A stretch of 64,000 nucleotides of DNA from Glandiceps talaboti. Taxonomy: Eukaryota; Hemichordata; Enteropneusta; Spengelidae. Positions 9,003 to 21,482 of the stretch are shown here, piece after piece; position 1 is the stretch's first letter, and every line of letters starts with the position of its first letter. The notes beneath the pieces are model-generated. The model was not told the DNA's origin and did not search any database. It saw only the letters and a program-made list of their open reading frames with translations. The stretch lies in contig NC_135568.1 of assembly GCF_964340395.1 (NCBI RefSeq), positions 18,956,748 through 19,020,747 on the forward strand, given 5' to 3'. Both the position numbers and the translations under genes were made by a program.

Positions 9003-12000
9003 CATGCCGTACTAGTGTATATATTCAGAACTAGTGTTTACATGCAGTACTAGTGTCTACATGCAGTACTAGTGTCTATATGCAGTACTAGTGTCTATAT
9101 GCAGTACTAGTGTCTATATGCAGCACTAGTGTCTATATGCAGTACTAGTGTCTATATGCAGTACTAGTGTCTATATGCAGTACTAGTGTCTATATGCAGT
9201 ACTAGTGTCTATATGCAGTACTAGTGTCTATATGCAGTACTAGTGTCTATATGCAGCACTAGTGTCTATATGCAGTACTAGTGTCTATATGCAGCACTAG
9301 TGTCTATATGCAGTACTAGTGTCTATATGCAGTACTAGTGTCTATATGCAGTACTAGTGTCTATATGCAGTACTAGTGTCTATATGCAGCACTAGTGTCT
9401 ATATGCAGTACTAGTGTCTATATGCAGCACTAGTGTCTATATGCAGTACTAGTGTCTATATGCAGTACTAGTGTCTATATGCAGTACTAGTGTCTACATG
9501 CAGTACTAGTGTCTACATGCAGTACTAGTGCCTATATGCAGTACTAGTGTCTATATGCAGTACTAGTGTCTATATGCAGCACTAGTGTCTATATGCAGTA
9601 CTAGTGTCTATATGCAGCACTAGTGTCTATATGCAGTACTAGTGTCTATATGCAGTACTAGTGCCTATATGCAGCACTAGTGTCTATATGCAGTACTAGT
9701 GTCCACATGCAGCACTAGTGTCTACATGCAGTACTAGTGTCTATATGCAGCACTAGTGTCTATATGCAGTACTAGTGTCTATATGCAGCACTAGTGTCTA
9801 TATGCAGTACTAGTGTCTACATGCAGTACTAGTGTCTACATGCAGTACTAGTGTCTATATGCAGTACTAGTGTCTACATGCAGTACTAGTGTCTACATGC
9901 AGTACTAGTGTCTACATGCAGTACTAGTGTCTACATGCAGTACTAGTGTCTATATGCAGTACTAGTGTCTACATGCAGTACTAGTGTCTACATGCAGTAC
10001 TAGTGTCTACATGCAGTACTAGTGTCGATATGCATTACTAGTGTCTATATGCAGTACTAGTGTCTATATGCAGTACTAGTGTCTATATGCAGTACTAGTG
10101 TCTATATCCACCACTAGTGTCTATATGCAGTACTAGTGTCTATATGCATTACTAGTGTCTATATGCAGTACTAGTGTCTACATGCATTACTAGTGTCTAT
10201 ATGCAGTACTAGTGTCTATATGCAGTACTAGTGTCTATATGCAGTACTAGTGTCTACATGCATTACTAGTGTCTATATGCAGTACTAGTGTCTATATGCA
10301 GTACTAGTGTCTATATGCAGTACTAGTGTCGTGTCTATATGCAGTACTAGTGTCTATATGCAGTACTAGTGTCTACATGCATTACTAGTGTCTATATGCA
10401 GTACTAGTGTCTATATGCAGTACTAGTGTCTATATGCAGTACTAGTGTCTATATGCAGTACTAGTGTCTATATGCAGTACTAGTGTCTATATGCAGTACT
10501 AGTGTCTACATGCATTACTAGTGTCTATATGCAGTACTAGTGTCTACTTGCAGTACTAGTGTCTATATGCAGTACTAGTGTCTATATGCAGTACTAGTGT
10601 CTATATGCAGCACTAGTGTCTATATGCAGTACTAGTGTCTATATGCAGTACTAGTGTCTATATGCAGCACTAGTGTCTATATGCAGTACTAGTGTCTATA
10701 TGCAGTACTAGTGTCTATATGCAGTACTAGTGTCTATATGCAGTACTAGTGTCTATATGCAGTACTAGTGTCTACATGCATTACTAGTGTCTATATGCAG
10801 TACTAGTGTCTATATGCAGTACTAGTGTCTATATGCAGTACTAGTGTCGTGTCTATATGCAGTACTAGTGTCTATATGCAGCACTAGTGTCTACATGCAG
10901 TACTAGTGTCTATATGCAGTACTAGTGTCTATATGCAGTACTAGTGTCTATATGCAGCACTAGTGTCTATATGCAGTACTAGTGTCTATATGCAGTACTA
11001 GTGTCTATATGCAGCACTAGTGTCTATATGCAGTACTAGTGTCTATATGCAGTACTAGTGTCTATATGCAGCACTAGTGTCTATATGCAGTACTAGTGTC
11101 TATATGCAGTACTAGTGTCTATATGCAGTACTAGTGTCTACATGCATTACTAGTGTCTATATGCAGTACTAGTGTCTATATGCAGTACTAGTGTCTATAT
11201 GCAGTACTAGTGTCTATATGCAGTACTAGTGTCTATATGCAGCACTAGTGTCTACATGCAGTACTAGTGTCTATATGCAGTACTAGTGTCTATATGCAGT
11301 ACTAGTGTCTATATGCAGCACTAGTGTCTATATGCAGTACTAGTGTCTATATGCAGTACTAGTGTCTATATGCAGCACTAGTGTATATATGCAGTACTAG
11401 TGTCTATATGCAGTACTAGTGTCTATATGCAGTACTAGTGTCGTGTCTATATGCAGTACTAGTGTCTATATGCAGTACTAGTGTCTATATGCAGCACTAG
11501 TGTCTACATGCAGTACTAGTGTCTATATGCAGTACTAGTGTCTATATGCAGTACTAGTGTCTATATGCAGCACTAGTGTCTATATGCAGTACTAGTGTCT
11601 ATATGCAGTACTAGTGTCTATATGCAGCACTAGTGTCTATATGCAGTACTAGTGTCTATATGCAGTACTAGTGTCTATATGCAGTACTAGTGTCTATATG
11701 CAGTACTAGTGTCGTGTCTATATGCAGTACTAGTGTCTATATGCAGTACTAGTGTCTATATGCAGCACTAGTGTCTACATGCAGTACTAGTGTCTATATG
11801 CAGTACTAGTGTCTATATGCAGTACTAGTGTCTATATGCAGCACTAGTGTCTATATGCAGTACTAGTGTCTATATGCAGTACTAGTGTCTATATGCAGCA
11901 CTAGTGTATATATGCAGTACTAGTGTCTATATGCAGTACTAGTGTCTATATGCAGTACTAGTGTCTACATGCAGTACTAGTGTCTACATGCAGTACTAGT

Positions 12001-12886
12001 GTCTATATGCAGTACTAGTGTATATATGCAGTACTAGTGTATATATGCAGTACTAGTGTCTACATGCAGTACTAGTGTCTACATGCAGTACTAATGTCTA
12101 TATGCAGTACTAGTGTCTATATGCACCACTAGTGTCTATATCCACCACTAGTGTCTATATGCAGTACTAGTGTCTATATCCACCACTAGTGTCTATATGC
12201 AGTACTAGTGTCTATATGCAGTACTAGTGTCTATATCCACCACTAGTGTCTATATCCACCACTAGTGTCTATATGCAGTACTAGTGTCTATATACAGTAC
12301 TAGTGTCTATATGCAGTACTAGTGTCTATATGCAGCACTAGTGTCTATATGCAGCACTAGTGTCTATATGCAGCACTAGTCTCTATATGCAGTACTAGTG
12401 TCTATATGCAGTACTAGTGTCTATATCCACCACTAGTGTCTATATGCAGTACTAGTGTCTATATACAGTACTAGTGTCTATATGCAGTACTAGTGTTTAT
12501 ATGCAGCACTAGTGTCTATATGCAGCACTAGTGTCTATATGCAGTACTAGTGTCTATATGCAGTACTAGTGTATACATGCAGCACTAGTGTCTACATGCA
12601 GTACTAGTGTATATATGCAGTACTAGTGTCTATATGCAGCACTAGTGTATATATGCAGAACTAGTGTCTATATGCAGTACTAGTGTCTATATGCAGCACT
12701 AGTGTCTATATGCAGCACTAGTGTCTATATGCAGCACTAGTGTCTATATGCAGCACTAGTGTCTATATGCAGCACTAGTGTCTATATGCAGCACTAGTGT
12801 CTATATGCAGTACTAGTGTCTATATGCAGTACTAGTGTCTATATGCAGTACTAGTGTCTATATGCAGTACTAGTGTCTAGTGTACA
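9003..12886. repeat. 19-bp satellite array, 3.9 kb
   Basis: About 200 copies of TACTAGTGTCTATATGCAG run head to tail. Variants are TGCAGCACT, CTACATGC, TGCATTAC and TATCCACCAC. A few units carry an extra GTGTC. Variants recur in blocks (for example a multi-unit block repeated around 10.8, 11.45 and 11.72 kb), which indicates segmental higher-order duplication. No coding function is seen. Confidence 0.98.
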
Positions 12887-14012
12887 TTCATAAAGTCTAG
12901 ACCATAAAAAACCGCCACCTTGGATGTCTATTCTGCATGTGCATTGTTTACTTCAAAAGGAGCTCGACATTATTGATGTAAAACGTCACAATATGAATAG
13001 CCAATCATTGCGAACTACAAAATAAGCCACACCCACGCTCTTCACCCTCTTGAAGACTGAAATCTTCTGTATCAATTGATTTATATTAATTTTGCTGAAA
13101 TGTAGCAAATTTAATGCAGGAATCAAGATTTAAAAAAATTATTGGTTCTTGAGTTGCAAAAGTTGAACCATATTTTTTTTTTTACTAAAGTATGGTTATT
13201 TTTTAACAAAACTTCACTTATGTGTACCCAACAATATAATATTTCTCTTGGTATTGATCTACACTGTTTAATGGTATTTTTTGGATAAAATATTTTTTTT
13301 TTAAATCACAGGAAATATCCACACTATTTCCAGCTATGAGTAAGCGTCAACGTTGGTGGCGCTGTGTTACATATGAAATGTATCAAATAACTAAACGGCC
13401 ATACTATGCACTGTCATACTATGCGCTGCAACCGAGCAAGCTCATATCACAAATTAAAAAAAAGACAAAAGGTTATTTCATATTAAAAAGGAAAGAAAAA
13501 AAGTTTGTTCCATATCAATTTACATTTGCAAGTCAAGTTCCAAGTTAAATTCGTTTCCATTTTCACTTGCATTTTCAAATTTCTCCGATTGAAATTCGTT
13601 TTCATTTTCACTTGCATTTGCAAATAGATTTTCATTTCCGAATTTCATTGCAAAGTTTCATTTCTGGATAATCACACTCCTGTGCACTTACGATTTTTTT
13701 TTCAATACCAACAACTAATCTTCCTGTGGCCACGAATCGAACATTTGGGACTCATACTTTTCATTTGGAAAAAAATTCCCTTTTCGAAAAATGGTGTGAA
13801 GATTAGTCCCCAGCGTCATTGCCACAAACCTGCAAAGAGGAGGAACGATGCCTGCATTGTGTAGTCAAACACAGTCTCTCGGAGATACCTTCCTTGCTGT
13901 TCACAAACGTAGACATCTATACTAGGCTACATTCACGCATAGATACAACATCTGAGCTCAGATCACCAAAGTCTGAGATCTCAGGTAAAAAGGTGTCAAC
14001 GTAGTCCTAGTT
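12887..14012. other. No gene recognised
   Basis: AT-rich sequence with a short imperfect duplication of TTTTCACTTGCATTT near 13560-13620. Small open frames at 13336-13548 and 13682-14004 have no recognisable domain, splice context or start signal. Confidence 0.5.
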
Positions 14013-14268
14013 TAGACTCAGACCACTATAGAGTTGTCTGAGGTTTAGACAAACAACTTTACATTTGGCCCCAGAAACGTTATTCACCATATGGTAGCGT
14101 TATTCACCATACGGATACTGGTACTAAGAAGGTGCTAACGGGTATTACTCTTAGTATCGGCAGAATTCTAATTAGTCTGTACGCCGTGACGGGGCGCCCT
14201 CAAACATCGGCCAACCTCTCAGAGAGGAGGCCGGTGAGGGCGAAACGTCACGACGTATCTTACAGTCT
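14013..14268. repeat. Dispersed repeat with hairpin (copy 2)
   Basis: This copy shares CAGACCACTATA, GACGGGGCGCCCTCA and the terminal CGACGTATCTTACAGTCT with 1188-1319. It has a longer middle and a second short hairpin (GGCC..CCTCTCAGAGAGG..GGCC). No coding capacity is seen. It is probably a small non-autonomous transposon. Confidence 0.6.
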
Positions 14269-14439
14269 AAATTCTAATGTGTGAATTATTTATATTACCA
14301 ACTACCCACGAGGAAAATGTTTGTGCTTTCCACTATACCAACAATTCATGTTACACGATCAGCGTTACTTTAGAGCCATCCCGGGACTATAAGTGTCAAA
14401 ATCAGAACTTCCCCACCGCGACGTCGACACCGATCGAAA

Positions 14440-14865
14440 ACATTGCCCGCCAACTGAAAAAATTGCGTGAGGCTGGGGCCAGAATTTACGCGGCAGGGGG
14501 CATGGGGAGAAACTGTTTAGGTTAAAAAATTTGGCAGCCCCCCCCCCCCCCTTCGCGCTCTCAAAAAAAATCATGCCCCTCTCCCCCGAAATGAACCCAA
14601 GAATCAACTTCAACGCCAATATTATACAATAAACAACAATGAAAGATTTCATTATAAATACATGTGGGCTTTGCGAAAAAGGTCTCACGTTGGGCTGTAC
14701 TTCAAGATACTTTAGGGACCGGACAGAATTTACGGCAGAGGGGGGGGCCTGGGGAGAAATTGGGGGGGGGGGCATGAAAAAAATGGGAGGCTTGAAGGGG
14801 GGGGGGCCATGAAAATTCTCATGGTTTGAAAGGGGGGGGGCCGCGAAATATTTTGTCATTGAAAA
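14440..14865. repeat. G/C-tract dispersed repeat, copies 1 and 2
   Basis: Blocks AGAATTTACGGCAG, GGGGAGAAA, and G-runs of 8-12 next to CATGAAA or GCGAAAT occur twice (14475-14560 and 14725-14850). They recur inverted at 16160-16325 and partly at 17995-18110. The G-tracts create open frames on both strands that are not genes. Confidence 0.7.
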
Positions 14866-15054
14866 AAATTAATATGTTAGAAAATTTAGCATTGCATGAT
14901 ATAGCACTTGATATCGCCTTTAATATTGAATGTCTACACTTTCATTTATGTATTAAAATGGAAGTGTGTACGTTTGTATTTAGTGAAGCATAAAAACACT
15001 ACTCAAGATTAATTTGATACACCCTTAATTACTCTTATATACTCCAAGTTGTTC

Positions 15055-15181
15055 ACACACACACACACACACATATGTATACATACATACATACATACAT
15101 ACATACATACATACATACATACATACATACATACATACATACATACATACATACATACATACATACATACATACATACATT
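15055..15181. repeat. CA then CATA microsatellite
   Basis: A short CA run followed by about 27 CATA units. Confidence 0.95.
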
Positions 15182-16130
15182 TTAGCACTGTGGAAACAGG
15201 TTCAGTGTGTAATTACCATCAAGGATACATTACAGGTCCTAATATATATATATGGTAATATACTAGCATAGGACCTGTAATTTATGTGTTTAAAAAGTGA
15301 CCTTTTGGTGAAAAATGTAAATACAAAAAACGTCTGGCCAGATTAATTTAGATAGGTGTTTTATTTCTTTCCTTGACACTATTCTTGAGTTTCACTCTCA
15401 GACTCACTAGAGTCTGAAGATATGAGGCAAGACTTGTCTTTCTTTCTATCTAAAACCAGTGAAATTAAACTATTTCCCTCCTCAGCATCATCAAATGCAT
15501 CTATCTGTACTAAATATTGTAAAGCATTTAGATGTCTGCGTGGTGTTAAGTGTTTTTTCATCAGTGACATGAAGTCACAAATGTCTTACATTTACAGGTG
15601 TATTGGTAATGCATTTGGTGTAGGAAAGTGAAAGCTGCATAAAATCCTTAGTTTGCTAGCACTTCATGACATCACAAATGTCTGACATTAGATAGTTATT
15701 GTGTTATGAGTATAAATAGATATTTGAATACACTATGTAGGTGATGTGATGTTCTTAGATACTCCCCACAAATGTCCCCACTACAGTTTTTCACAAATCA
15801 CGCATGTGAATGTGTGTTTAACTCTGTGTCTGTGTTTCTGTGTATGTATCAGTGAATGACAGTTAAAACCACCACATCAAATGCCTTGGTATTAAGTGAT
15901 GACTACTTATGGTGTCTAGTTGGGAAATAAACAAGATTATACCACATGTGTATGATTACATGTATGGTCAAAATGTTTTATTTTGTTTTGTTTTCTAAAA
16001 AACTTCCTCTACAACTACTAAGTTGTTTGGGCTGAAATAGTAACATAATAGTAGTACCAAAAGAAATATTACAGTTGTGCTACAGTAACAAAAAAAATTG
16101 TACTCTTTTTAGTTATTGTAGGGGGCAGGA
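15182..16130. other. Unassigned region with one minus-strand frame
   Basis: A 63-codon minus-strand frame at 15379-15570 ends in an acidic Ser/Glu-rich tail (SSDSSESESETQE). It could be a last exon or a transposase remnant, but I do not recognise it. Otherwise nothing is seen. Confidence 0.3.
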
Positions 16131-16159
16131 TATTGTGCACTTTTTTCTTTTCTTTTTTT

Positions 16160-16325
16160 TTTTGGGGGGGGGCCATGAAATTTTTATACTTTTGAAAGGG
16201 GGGGGGGGCTGTGAAATTTTGGTCACAGTGGATGGGGGGGGGGGGCCAGGAAAAAAAACAAGTCAGAGATAATTTCTCCCCAGCCCCCCCCCCCCCCCTG
16301 CCGTAAATTCTGTCCGGTCCCTTAT
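16160..16325. repeat. G/C-tract dispersed repeat, inverted copy
   Basis: GGCCATGAAAT, GGGGGGGGCTGTGAAATTTTGG and a C-run followed by TGCCGTAAATTCTGTCCGGT mirror the copy at 14725-14850 on the other strand. Confidence 0.7.
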
Positions 16326-17248
16326 CTTTCAATCTTGATTCTAGGCAGAAACAGCATCTCCCATGATAGCCGAACCTGGGGAAGGTGTGAGAGGGGTGCC
16401 CCTCCCACTGTAAGCACTTTAAAAAATAAGGACATGCAGGAAGCCATTTAATGGCATAAAATTTCAAACCATACACATTATTGAGAGCCATAGAATACTT
16501 GAAAATTGTCTTCAATACCCCAATGTTACTCCCGTCAATACACTGCAATACAACTGTATGGATATATTACCAACACTTTATCTTACCTATTCAGAGATAT
16601 TTTGGCAGACACACTCATTTGCTTGGCTATTGACTGCCTCATAATTAAATGTATGGTAGGTAAATGAAGTGTACAATTTTGCCAACTACATGGTAAACAA
16701 CTGCTCCTGGGGTTTAAATGTTCAAACAAGTTGAGCGTAGAGGTCAACTTTTGAAAGTGAAGATGAATATGAATATGATGGTAGCTTCACACTCGTATTG
16801 TAGTTAGCATAGCATTGACCTCAGAAAATATCCCAATTCCGCTAATACAATGTACTTACAATAATTACATAACATTAATTATTTACTGTAACAGAGATGA
16901 CAGTGGACCAACTTATCTCTGAAACATCTCTTACTGATAACAGGAGGTCATGTTGTTTTTAAAAAAACGTCAAGTCAAGATTAGGGCTGAAATCTATCTT
17001 ATACACATACAATGAAATTAGTCAGACTAGTTACACATGACAACCAGTAGTTAGGCCATAGTTACGTCACTGGGGAACAGAAAGGAATAATGGAACAGCC
17101 ACAACCTTGAAAGAGAATAATGAATAATTGAATAATCAGTACATCCAGTAATTTTGTCTCTATTATTGTCACAACAGAGCTCCCTGTACTGTATTCTATC
17201 CATGTCATTACTATAATACTAAAAATATTAATCATCATCATAGTGAGG

Positions 17249-17449
17249 TTGATCACCATAGCTGCAATAATTGTAGCACCTTGTTGCGGTTTTGGGTTTT
17301 TTCGTCTATTTTGGTGACTTTTTAAGTTTTAGTGTTTAACCCGCACCTGCGGGTTAAACACTAAAACTTAAAAAGTCACCTAAACAGACGAAAAAACCCT
17401 AAAAACCGCAACAAGACGCTACAATTATTGCAGTTATTGATCACCATAG
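17249..17449. mobile_element. Fold-back MITE with 13-bp direct flanks
   Basis: A near-perfect hairpin (17262-17433) has 16-bp perfect outer arms CTGCAATAATTGTAGC/GCTACAATTATTGCAG. It has long inner arms around a CGCACCTGCG centre at about 17341-17352. The sequence TTGATCACCATAG stands at both 17249-17261 and 17437-17449 and looks like a target-site duplication. Confidence 0.75.
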
Positions 17450-17608
17450 TATTGACTGAATACTTATTTGCTCATACAGATTATTTATGTGTATATATAT
17501 TCATTTGTCCTTATCTTTTTGTAAACTTATATATGTTTTGGTTGATTTTATACAAATAATTGTCAATTGAACAACCCGCAAATTGACCCGCAGATCGACC
17601 TGCAGTTA

Positions 17609-17664
17609 GGTATACTAGATATGTTTTTTGTACCCATCACTATAAAAAACATATCTAGTATACC
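17609..17664. repeat. Perfect 21-bp inverted repeat
   Basis: GGTATACTAGATATGTTTTTT at 17609-17629 and its exact complement at 17644-17664 enclose a 14-base spacer. It could form a stable hairpin or cruciform. It lies in noncoding DNA. Confidence 0.9.
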
Positions 17665-17994
17665 CCATGAGTATCTGTTTATTTGCTGGTTTATTTAATT
17701 ATTTTATTTGTCCCTATACACTTGTCGTTCGTTTGCTTGTTCATTTGTCATTTATTTGATAGTTTATTTATTTATTTATATATTTATTTATTTATTTGTT
17801 TGGTTTGTTTTGTTTGTCACCCGGTTCCTGGGTCCCCTGTGACCAGCTCAGCTCAGTTTTTGCAAGAACAACTTCGTTGACGGCACCTGATTATGTAAAT
17901 GATTTGAAATTGTATGCCTTTACAAATGGTTTCCTACATAAGCTTATCCTTTCAAAAAAGTGCTCACCGTGGGAGGGAAACAAAATCTTGGGTT

Positions 17995-18110
17995 CATGGG
18001 GGGGGGGGGTGCATGAATTTTTTTGAGGGAGCGAAGGGGGGGGGGTCTACGAAAATGTTTTGATCAAAATATTTTCTCCTTAGCCCCCCCCCCCCTTGCC
18101 GTACACTGCT
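17995..18110. repeat. G/C-tract dispersed repeat, third locus
   Basis: G-runs of 10-12 with GCATGAA and TCTACGAAAAT spacers and a C-run before TTGCCGTA resemble the copies at 14.5-14.9 and 16.2 kb. Confidence 0.65.
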
Positions 18111-19316
18111 CATTGCCTTAGAATCCATGGTAACCACTGCGTCATCAGAAGTCGGCATATTAGTATCCCGACAACTGCAATCCCGACATGGAAATACAAG
18201 CTTTATCTTCTTTCCCTTCTTCTTCAGTACAAGCCTCTTAGTTTGCATCTGGGGTCACTACAGTTATTTCATATGGCGCACAACTATTGCCATTTTCACA
18301 AGGAAGCCTAACTTATGGGATAATAATTTATGTAGAAGAGGAGAGGGGACTCAGCCATGAACATGCTGTAACAGAGGGCTGTCACTTGTGAATATTGATA
18401 TCAGTATCACAGGTTTATACAAATTCATGTACTAGTATAATTTATGCATACAGTATTGTCTTGTTCGTAGCCTGACAATTGAATTGCAATGTATTGATGT
18501 AGTCCTAATAACCCATCATAACTGTTGCCCAGATATCAACCAAAGTATTAGGTTTTGGCAGAAATAGTGACTAAGAATTTACTTTCCGTTATTACACTAG
18601 AAAACATAAAAAAAACGCCCTTCGAAAGCAAGGAAATTGTATCCAGTGATACTATGTAGTATAAACAATTGGTATGCTCCTACAAACGGAAGCGTAAGCT
18701 TACACTCTGCGTTCCAGGAGCGTAGGCAGTCTGCGATCTTCATTAAAAAAAATAAACAGTCGGCAAGGCTTAATAATTTTACATCTCGGCGTACTACAAC
18801 AGGAAGGTAGTCTGGAGTGTGTGGGTGATTCATGGGAGAGTTCAATTCATGTAAGATTGTATATGGTTATTACGTCACACTTCCTGCGTCTTAGACAATT
18901 CCGCATAATTGTTTGATCTTCGGCTTGACATGACCAGGGCCCGACACTGTGCGTGAACTTATTAATATACCTAACCTTTAATCAGAAAGGACGTATGGTA
19001 GCCACTCGTTGCTAATTATTCACAGTCTGTCGGAAACCAAAGTTACTCTTGGCATTTCTAAGTCTTCTGTTTTCAGCGACGGAGTAGCCCGAGGAAGGCT
19101 TCAGTGGGTCACTGGTTATAGAGACTAGACTCACAGACACATATTTCACCGACTTGCCTCGGTTCTTGCATGTCTTGATTGAACCACCTCTTGTGAAAGT
19201 GGTATAGCCCAAGGGTGACTTGTTAGCTGGAAGATTGGAAGTTATCGTGCCGAGTACGCGATACGCTGGACTAGACTTGGAAGGATTTTATAGCTGGTTT
19301 CGATGCACAATGAGCC
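18111..19316 (+). other. Upstream region of the multiplexin gene
   Basis: The promoter and 5' leader of the multiplexin should lie here, probably in its last few hundred bases, where CpG and GC content rise. No TATA box or initiator can be assigned with confidence. No other exon is recognised. Confidence 0.4.
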
Positions 19317-19327
19317 ATGGCTATCAG
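19317..19327 (+). CDS. Multiplexin exon 1: start codon
   Basis: The ATG at 19317 sits in a strong context (AGCCATGG), and the exon ends at a consensus donor, CAG|GTAAGG. It encodes three codons plus two bases. Spliced to 19430 the frame continues as MAIRVDNVS and then into the signal peptide. A nearby ATG at 19310 is out of frame and stops just after the splice. Initiation at the in-frame Met at 19446 is the alternative. The transcribed 5' leader upstream cannot be delimited. Confidence 0.6.
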
Positions 19328-19429
19328 GTAAGGTTCATGGGCAATTTCAAAATTTATAAAGACATCCAATTTGAGTTATTTTGGTGAATAAGATAGGTTT
19401 TCACCCACACTTGCTACTGTTCTTTGCAG

Positions 19430-19512
19430 GGTTGACAACGTTAGCATGACTGCAGTCGCAGCTGTTGTTTTCTTGTGCACCATTCACTGTCTTGCCGTTA
19501 CGGGCGCATCAG
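19430..19512 (+). CDS. Multiplexin exon 2: signal peptide
   Basis: The exon lies between TTCTTTGCAG and TCAG|GTCAGT and leaves at phase 1. From the Met at 19446 it reads MTAVAAVVFLCTIHCLAVTG: a hydrophobic core (AVAAVVFLC) followed by small residues (TGAS) suited to signal peptidase. This fits a secreted matrix protein. The phase-1 exit matches the phase-1 entry of the TSPN exon at 51728 and creates an Asp codon at the junction, so direct splicing across 32 kb is possible. The strongest evidence is this phase match together with the signal-peptide character. Confidence 0.65.
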
Positions 19513-21401
19513 GTCAGTGTCATTTGGTATTCATTCTACAAGACATTCTTTTTCAAGTCGCTGAAGTCGACACATTTTGTAACCCGTCTCAGATATTTTC
19601 GGGTTTCAACTCATCGTACCTTTTAATGTGCACCCCAAACAGGAGTCCGAACCGAATATATTATTTTTAACCACGTTGAGATTGGTCGAGATGGGTTTGT
19701 TCTAAGTGTCCCTGATCGATGACTTGACCCTTCCTGAATTCTCAAACAGTTGTATTGCCTAAAATTAGTTCGATCTCTACATTAAATGTTCGCTTAGAAA
19801 AATTAGACTGTCTGTGTATAGTTTAATTTAAAGCATCTACTGCCATTGAACTGTAAAACTACAACCATTACTGAAAGTGAGTCTATCATACATGTAAACT
19901 ATGTGAGAGAAGCTTAGTCCACGTCCAGGATTGGCTATTGTGAATCGTACATGAATATATTGGTTTGTAAAATGATTGATATAGAGACTTATTCAATGAA
20001 TAAAATGTAGCTAACACAGCAAAAATTGTAACATTGTGTGCAGCAGAGCAGAGGAAAGATGGCGAACCCCCCCCCCTCCCCAATTACAAACTAATACGTT
20101 GTTCGATTCGACGCACCAAGTTGTGTGACTTCCGACTGGTGTCGAATCATCATATCCGTACCAAGCTATACGTTTATAAACGTCAGACGTTTAAGAAATA
20201 GACGGACAATGCTGGGTACCTAGGCTATAGGAGCCTTTCTCTCAGTTTCAGTGGTTGTCACGCATTGGTAACCCGACAAAATGGCATAGTTCCGCCGACA
20301 CAAGGTTGTTGCACCAAAGTAGCATAAACGTATTGTATACAAACGTGATAAATTTACTTCCCTGTCAGTGATTTGTATTCTTTCTATCTCGTGACATTCA
20401 CTTCATCCACGCAGACCTAAACTGATGTCTAGGACAAAGATCGCGGATCAGGTGTATCGGAGAGCATGTCAGGCGATCTCAGATCGCGAGTTAAGCTTCT
20501 TACTCTGCCTTACCCATTGGTTTACTTTGTGCATAACTCGTGTTTACTAGATCAACAACAAGCTAATCAAAGTCATGAAAACAATGAGATAAGATACTCC
20601 TAAACATGTTTGCTTAGTATAATATACTGCACTTCTTGTGGGTTAATATTCAAATATAAAATTGATACACTTGAACTACAGCTGTTTTCACACCCGATTT
20701 GAATGGTTGACTGTCGCCTGCATTGTGTGTCACTTGACCTGCAGAAATCTGTCTGTTTAGTGTTGAAGATGGTTGATGGCCATAGACAAGATTACAATAA
20801 GTTTATGAGATGATAAATATTTAGCCTGTAAAATAATCAAAACTACTTCACAACTGTGGGGGGGGGGGGGGGATTTTTCCATGACACTACACTTTTAAAA
20901 AAATGATACATTAATTAACATAGCATTTATTGATGTGGACTAGAGTTCGATATTTATGGAGATTATGAAGTAGAAAATAGTATTCAAAACACCCTTGGCC
21001 TTTAGGTTGCATCATAGACCCTGTTGTGTAGTGTCTATGGATGCATATATCCACACAGTGATGATGTCAACAGTTGTATTTTGTACTTGGTCCGTAGTTA
21101 AACTATTTCACATGATTTGATAATAAAGTGACATAATCAAAGTTTGTGTCTTTTGATCAAAGTCAGTTTGTATAGGTCATAATTTAAGGTTGCTCTGTGA
21201 AGTTTATAAGTACATGCCAGAGTGTTCAGGTTCTAACCAGAGTAAGCTGTCCAGGTTACCATAGTGACACAATGTACAAAAATATGTGTTTGGTATTTGA
21301 ATCTTCAAGAATTCAGAATGTTGTGTGAATAGACTTGACCTATATTTCACAAAACATTGAACTCTGATGTGACTATGTTTTATGACCATGTACATGATGT
21401 A

Positions 21402-21482
21402 GGAAACAAATGGACTGCACAAACAGTGAAACAAGTGGACTGCACAAACAGTGAAACAAGTGGACTGCACAAACAGTGAAAC
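21402..21482. repeat. 25-bp tandem repeat, three copies
   Basis: GTGGACTGCACAAACAGTGAAACAA (unit of 25) repeats about three times. A smaller duplication, GTAGTGCTGTAAGGGCTTAT, lies at 22772-22815. Confidence 0.9.

Noticed and set aside
15379-15570. Minus-strand frame with SSDSSESESETQE tail as a gene
   Set aside because: No recognised domain, partner exon or homologue I can name; kept only as an unassigned region.
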